The notes below the pieces were generated by a model that was given only the letters and a program-made list of their open reading frames with translations, searched no databases and had not been told where the DNA came from. This document shows positions 60,401 through 64,000 of a stretch of 64,000 nt of DNA, in pieces (the stretch's first letter is position 1; each line of letters opens with the position of its first letter). The stretch is from assembly GCF_026151205.1 (NCBI RefSeq), contig NC_087074.1, positions 3,970,001 to 4,034,000 of the forward strand. Direction: 5' to 3'. Source of the stretch: Bolinopsis microptera (lineage: Eukaryota; Ctenophora; Tentaculata; Lobata; Bolinopsidae). Both the position numbers and the translations under genes were made by a program.

Positions 60401-63400
60401 CCTCTGTAGATGTTAACAGTTATATACCTCACAACATACTGTACCTCTGTGAAAGTTAACAGTTATATACCTCACAACATACTGTACCTCTGTAGAAGTT
60501 AACAGTTATATACCTCACAACATACTGTACCTCTGTAGAAGTTAACAGTTATATACCTCACAACATACTGTACCTCTGTAGAAGTTAACAGTTATATACC
60601 TCACAACATACTGTACCTCTGTAGAAGTTGACAGTTATATACCTCACAACATACTGTACCTCTGTGGATGTTAACAGTTATATACCTCACAACATACTGT
60701 ACCTCTGTAGAAGTTAACAGTTATATACCTCACAACATACTGCACCTCTGTAGAAGTTAACAGTTATATACCTCACAACATACTGTACCTCTGTAGAAGT
60801 TAGCAGTTATATACCTCACAACATACTGTACCTCTGTAGAAGTTAACAGTTATATACCTCACAACATACTGTACCTCTGTAGAAGTTAACAGTTATATAC
60901 CTCACAACATACTGTACCTCTGTAGAAGTTAACAGTTATATACCTCACAACATACTGTACCTCTGTAGAAGTTAACAGTTATATACCTCACAACATACTG
61001 TACCTCTGTAGATGTTAACAGTTATATACCTCACAACATACTGTACCTCTGTAGATGTTAACAGTTATATACCTCACAACATACTGCACCTCTGTAGAAG
61101 TTAACAGTTATATACCTCACAACATACTGTACCTCTGTAGAAGTTAACAGTTATATACCTCACAACATACTGTACCTCTGTAGAAGTTAACAGTTATATA
61201 CCTCACAACATACTGTACCTCTGTAGATGTTAACAGTTATATACCTCACAACATACTGCACCTCTGTAGAAGTTAACAGTTATATACCTCACAACATACT
61301 GTACCTCTGTGGAAGTTAACAGTTATATACCTCACAACATACTGTACCTCTGTAGAAGTTAATAGTTATATACCTCACAACATACTGCACCTCTGTAGAA
61401 GTTAACAGTTATATACCTCACAACATACTGTACCTCTGTAGAAGTTAGCAGTTATATACCTCACAACATACTGTACCTCTGTAGAAGTTAACAGTTATAT
61501 ACCTCACAACATACTGTACCTCTGTAGAAGTTAACAGTTATATACCTCACAACATACTGTACCTCTGTAGAAGTTAACAGTTATATACCTCACAACATAC
61601 TGTACCTCTGTGAAAGTTAACAGTTATATACCTCACAACATACTGTACCTCTGTAGAAGTTAACAGTTATATACCTCACAACATACTGTACCTCTGTAGA
61701 AGTTAACAGTTATATACCTCACAACATACTGTACCTCTGTAGAAGTTAACAGTTATATACCTCACAACATACTGTACCTCTGTAGATGTTAACAGTTATA
61801 TACCTCACAACATACTGTACCTCTGTAGATGTTAACAGTTATATACCTCACAACATACTGCACCTCTGTAGAAGTTAACAGTTATATACCTCACAACATA
61901 CTGTACCTCTGTAGAAGTTAACAGTTATATACCTCACAACATACTGCACCTCTGTAGAAGTTAACAGTTATATACCTCACAACATACTGCACCTCTGTAG
62001 ATGTTAACAGTTATATTGTGGCAGCTATTTTACTTGTTCAATGAACATTCTTGAGGATCTGGCAAGTAATCATGTCCCCAAGCTAATACTTGAGGAGGCT
62101 CTATGTTTCCTGAGTTTGGACTTACTTGGCATTAAGAGGCACTATTTCTCCTAAGTCGACACCTTTATGTTCACATTTACCAACGTCAGCCACTCTGTAC
62201 AGTTCATCGTGTCTTCTCTTCAGTAACTTATTAGCTCGGTGACTCTGTGATTATGATAATATTTATTTAATTGATTATTGTGGGATTATTGTACTTAAAT
62301 AATTTAAGAATTTATGGACCTTGTTTCTATGAATGAATTTATAATGTTTTAAAATTCTAAAAAGGAAAACTTTAAGAAAGTGAAACAAAACTTGAGAGCT
62401 TTACCGCTGTTTCGTAGTGTTTGTCGATCAGGAACTTTTCAGAAGTTCCAAAATTACACACTTTACATTGATACAAATCTGGGATAACAACCTGGGGAAA
62501 TATAATTTGTTAGTGTACTATCACAAAGTTGAGAATCTTCACACAAAATGTAAAGCAAGTTTAAAATCTAGCAAACAAATCTTCAGAACTACATAATTCC
62601 ACATAGAAATCTGAGAACAGCAAATATAAAAGTAGGAACATATTATTATGTATAATTATAATATCTATACTATAATTTAAAATTGACGAAATTTCCCCGG
62701 CAACGGGGACATAGAAGAAAAAACACCGAAAATCGACCTCAAAATGACCCTCTGGTGAAATCAAACCCAGCTCGCAAATGGAGTTGAAACCTCGCCATTT
62801 TTAGCAGGGTTGTAGAAAAAGGATAGGAATAGGCTATAGCATTCTTAGAATTTTGATTTAGGCTTTAGATTTTTTATAATTAACGTCGGAAGTGAGGTAA
62901 AATAACCGTTAGAATAATGTCGTTATTTTAGCAAAGGTTTACTGCGCTGTTGCGTAGCAACGTTAAAATGCACGTGCGCGAGCAAGAACATCTTAACTAC
63001 GCGCGTTGTTATGCTGTATGCTACGTCATAATTTCAAAACTAGCTCACATTTACGCTCACGCTATGACTTATATTCATAACTTTGGTTGTGATTGGTATT
63101 TTTTGATGCGGTAAAAAGTATCGTTTTGGGAATCCGAATACTAACAACGCTGTCACCATTGTTAGATAAATTCCATTATGTCTACAGTATAACAGAGCTA
63201 TATGATGAAGAGAAATTAAAACATAACTGATTTTTAAAATTTCCTCGAACAAAGCTTTCGACTAGCGGGTTTCTAGTATATTATATATTATACATGTATA
63301 TAATGTACAATGTATATTATATTGAAACAGGTATCTACAATAGAAATGCAGTTTAAAAAATCCTGCCTACCTCTCTCTCAATCTTGAGAGGTTTAGAACG

Positions 63401-63976
63401 GCGCTTGTTGGGGGGAGGTGGTGGTTCCTCTGAAGAGTTCCCCGCCTGATCAGACTGTTGTTCTACTTTCTCCACCTGCTCCAACTGTTTGACTGATTCC
63501 AGCTTCTGGTTGTTGACTTTGTTTGTGTGTTTGGTACTGGCACAGTGGGTATCAAACGTCTGCATTGAGTTACAGGACTTGTTACACGCTGCACAATGCC
63601 ACTGAGACGACTAGAGAAGAGTACTGTTAGCGTTGTTAGATGAACATCAATACTTCTCCATACTATGCATTCATCGCGACAACACATTCCTCAATTTCAA
63701 CTTACACAGTTTAAAAACATAAATTAAGCTATATTTAGACACTGATTTGCGGGTTTCAATGCTGATTATATCACTTTTATATGTTATATATGAAGAAGAA
63801 AAAACACTAACGTCGTCCCTTGAGATCAGGATACAGTTCCTTCAGTATCTTAGCAACCTGGCCCATGTGCGACTTGATGTTAACGTGTCCCTGCAAGTGC
63901 TCTATCGTGTTCATCTGCTCACCACACGGAGCACACTTGATATTGAAGGTCTGGTTTCTGGTCCGATGTTGTTCAG
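54448..63976 (-). CDS. Multi-finger zf-met/JAZ C2H2 zinc-finger protein, 5' end beyond the window
   Basis: Chain of minus-strand exons: 63812-63976, 63371-63610 (or -63601), 62405-62491, 62126-62244, 59027-59156, 58747-58843, 57679-57912, 57383-57463, 56115-56176, 55761-55886, 55359-55567, 54837-54963 and 54448-54609 (stop). Every junction from 63371 onward agrees in phase, and several fingers are rebuilt only by splicing. Nine C2H2 fingers have the CxxC...H(x5)H spacing of zf-met/U1-like fingers, for example WHCAACNKSCNSMQTFDTH, YQCKVCNFGTSEKFLIDKH and FECKLCSVVVQKQHSF. Such fingers often bind dsRNA or splicing RNPs (ZNF346, ZFR). Low-complexity linkers include a five-fold VTAG repeat and a KKKKKK tract. 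The orthologue is not identified. The 63812 junction ends in phase 1 (or at an in-frame TAG), so that first exon may belong elsewhere or a small exon is missing. Confidence 0.85.
55635..55677. repeat. Near-perfect 43-bp palindrome
   Basis: CACAAAACTATC and the following CGTGACAGT pair with ACTGTCACG and ATAGTTTTGTG across a one- or two-base centre, with one bulged base. It lies in an intron of the zinc-finger gene. It could be a tiny MITE or form a strong RNA hairpin. Confidence 0.8.
56696..56983. repeat. Foldback element with about 130-bp arms
   Basis: The left arm (56696-56828) and right arm (about 56850-56983) are imperfect inverted repeats around a loop of about 20 bp. Ends read GATAATGATTCAAAGGATAA and TTATCCTTTGAATCATTAT. 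Each arm contains, on opposite strands, a CTGATGA box followed after 14 bases by GAAA, the conserved boxes of a hammerhead ribozyme. It lies in an intron of the zinc-finger gene. Confidence 0.8.
57951..58046. repeat. 15-bp minisatellite, left flank of the telomere-like array
   Basis: Six full copies and one partial copy of a 15-bp unit GACAATTGACCCCCC. The unit contains the CAATTG palindrome. The same unit recurs in opposite orientation at 58440-58578, so the two blocks form an inverted pair around the telomere-like tract. Confidence 0.95.
58065..58363. repeat. Interstitial telomere-like array: (CCCTGA)n then (CCCTAA)n
   Basis: About two dozen CCCTGA units (58065-58207) are followed by a mixed segment and about 22 CCCTAA units (about 58231-58363). 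CCCTAA is the complement of the metazoan telomere repeat TTAGGG, and CCCTGA is a one-base variant. The array sits inside an intron of the zinc-finger gene between coding exons 57679-57912 and 58747-58843, so it is interstitial, not a chromosome end. Confidence 0.95.
58440..58578. repeat. 15-bp minisatellite, inverted right flank
   Basis: Copies of GGGGGGTCAATTGTC, the reverse complement of the left-flank unit, occur as a pair near 58440-58471 and a run of four near 58520-58578, with one opposite copy between (near 58490). Together with 57951-58046 it forms a large stem that would bracket the telomere-like tract. Confidence 0.9.
59137..62016 (-). repeat. 43-bp minisatellite, about 67 copies, built from a 3' splice site
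   Basis: About 67 tandem 43-bp units fill most of one intron of the zinc-finger gene. Read on the minus strand, each unit contains TTAACTTCTACAG followed by AGGTACAGTATGTTGTGAGG. That is the acceptor and the first bases of coding exon 59027-59156, so the unit at 59137-59179 holds the authentic junction. Variant units change the bases before CAG, but CAG followed by AGG is kept in every copy I read. Each unit also ends with a donor-like GAG|GTATAT. The array ends abruptly at 62016 in unique intron sequence. Confidence 0.97.
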
Positions 63977-64000
63977 CTGGAAGAATTATTGGGTTATAAT

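Noticed and set aside
59137-62016. CRISPR-like array of regular direct repeats
   Set aside because: There are no unique spacers: the whole 43-bp unit repeats head to tail, and the context is a eukaryotic intron.
1-64000. tRNA, rRNA and other standard RNA genes
   Set aside because: I looked for the GGTTCGAAT-type B box with a paired A box and for conserved rRNA or snRNA motifs; isolated GGTTCGA matches (near 31580, 37037, 53645) had no cloverleaf around them.

Overview
The window is a eukaryotic nuclear contig, almost certainly from a metazoan. It is AT-rich, with spliced genes of many small exons, GT-AG introns from 40 nt to several kb, long gene-poor stretches, Penelope-like retroelements, MITEs and minisatellites. 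The proteins recognised are animal orthologues: an Lhx1/5-type LIM-homeobox protein, CHORDC1, LAS1L and a multi-finger zf-met/JAZ C2H2 protein. An intronic (CCCTAA)n tract matches the TTAGGG animal telomere unit. A cnidarian or other early-branching invertebrate is my best guess, but the sequence does not settle this.

Layout. 1-5.5 kb: no gene, a direct duplication and a decayed reverse-transcriptase element (minus). 5.5-10.8 kb: plus-strand coding exons of one or more proteins I do not recognise; the best-supported pair is 9126-9443 joined to 10447-10750. 12.0-22.4 kb: Lim1 (Lhx1/5), minus strand, eight exons; every junction agrees in phase and about 426 residues are predicted. Its large introns hold retroelement debris, a possible small nested gene and RFX-like X-box palindromes. 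22.4-38 kb: gene-poor, with one in-frame 54-bp minisatellite ORF near 30.5 kb. 38.0-43.7 kb: CHORDC1, minus strand, eight exons, with a Penelope-like element (RT plus GIY-YIG) in intron 1. 44.1-45.5 kb: LAS1L, intronless, with its HEPN nuclease motif and one apparent frameshift. 46.6-53.3 kb: three tandem copies of an unrecognised RGG-rich BTB gene, each broken differently (frameshift, in-frame stop, BTB deletion plus transposon insertion), with signs of gene conversion between copies 1 and 2. 54.4 kb to the right edge: a minus-strand gene with at least nine zf-met/JAZ C2H2 fingers, whose introns hold a telomere-like array, a foldback element and a 2.9-kb array of 43-bp repeats made from one of its own 3' splice sites.

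How the genes relate. Lim1 is a developmental transcription factor, CHORDC1 an Hsp90 co-chaperone and LAS1L an rRNA-processing nuclease; I see no shared pathway. From 38 to 64 kb every gene is on the minus strand. The most notable features are repeats expanded at 3' splice sites in two genes, and the evolving BTB cluster. Exon coordinates were worked out by hand from splice motifs, phase and homology, without transcript evidence.
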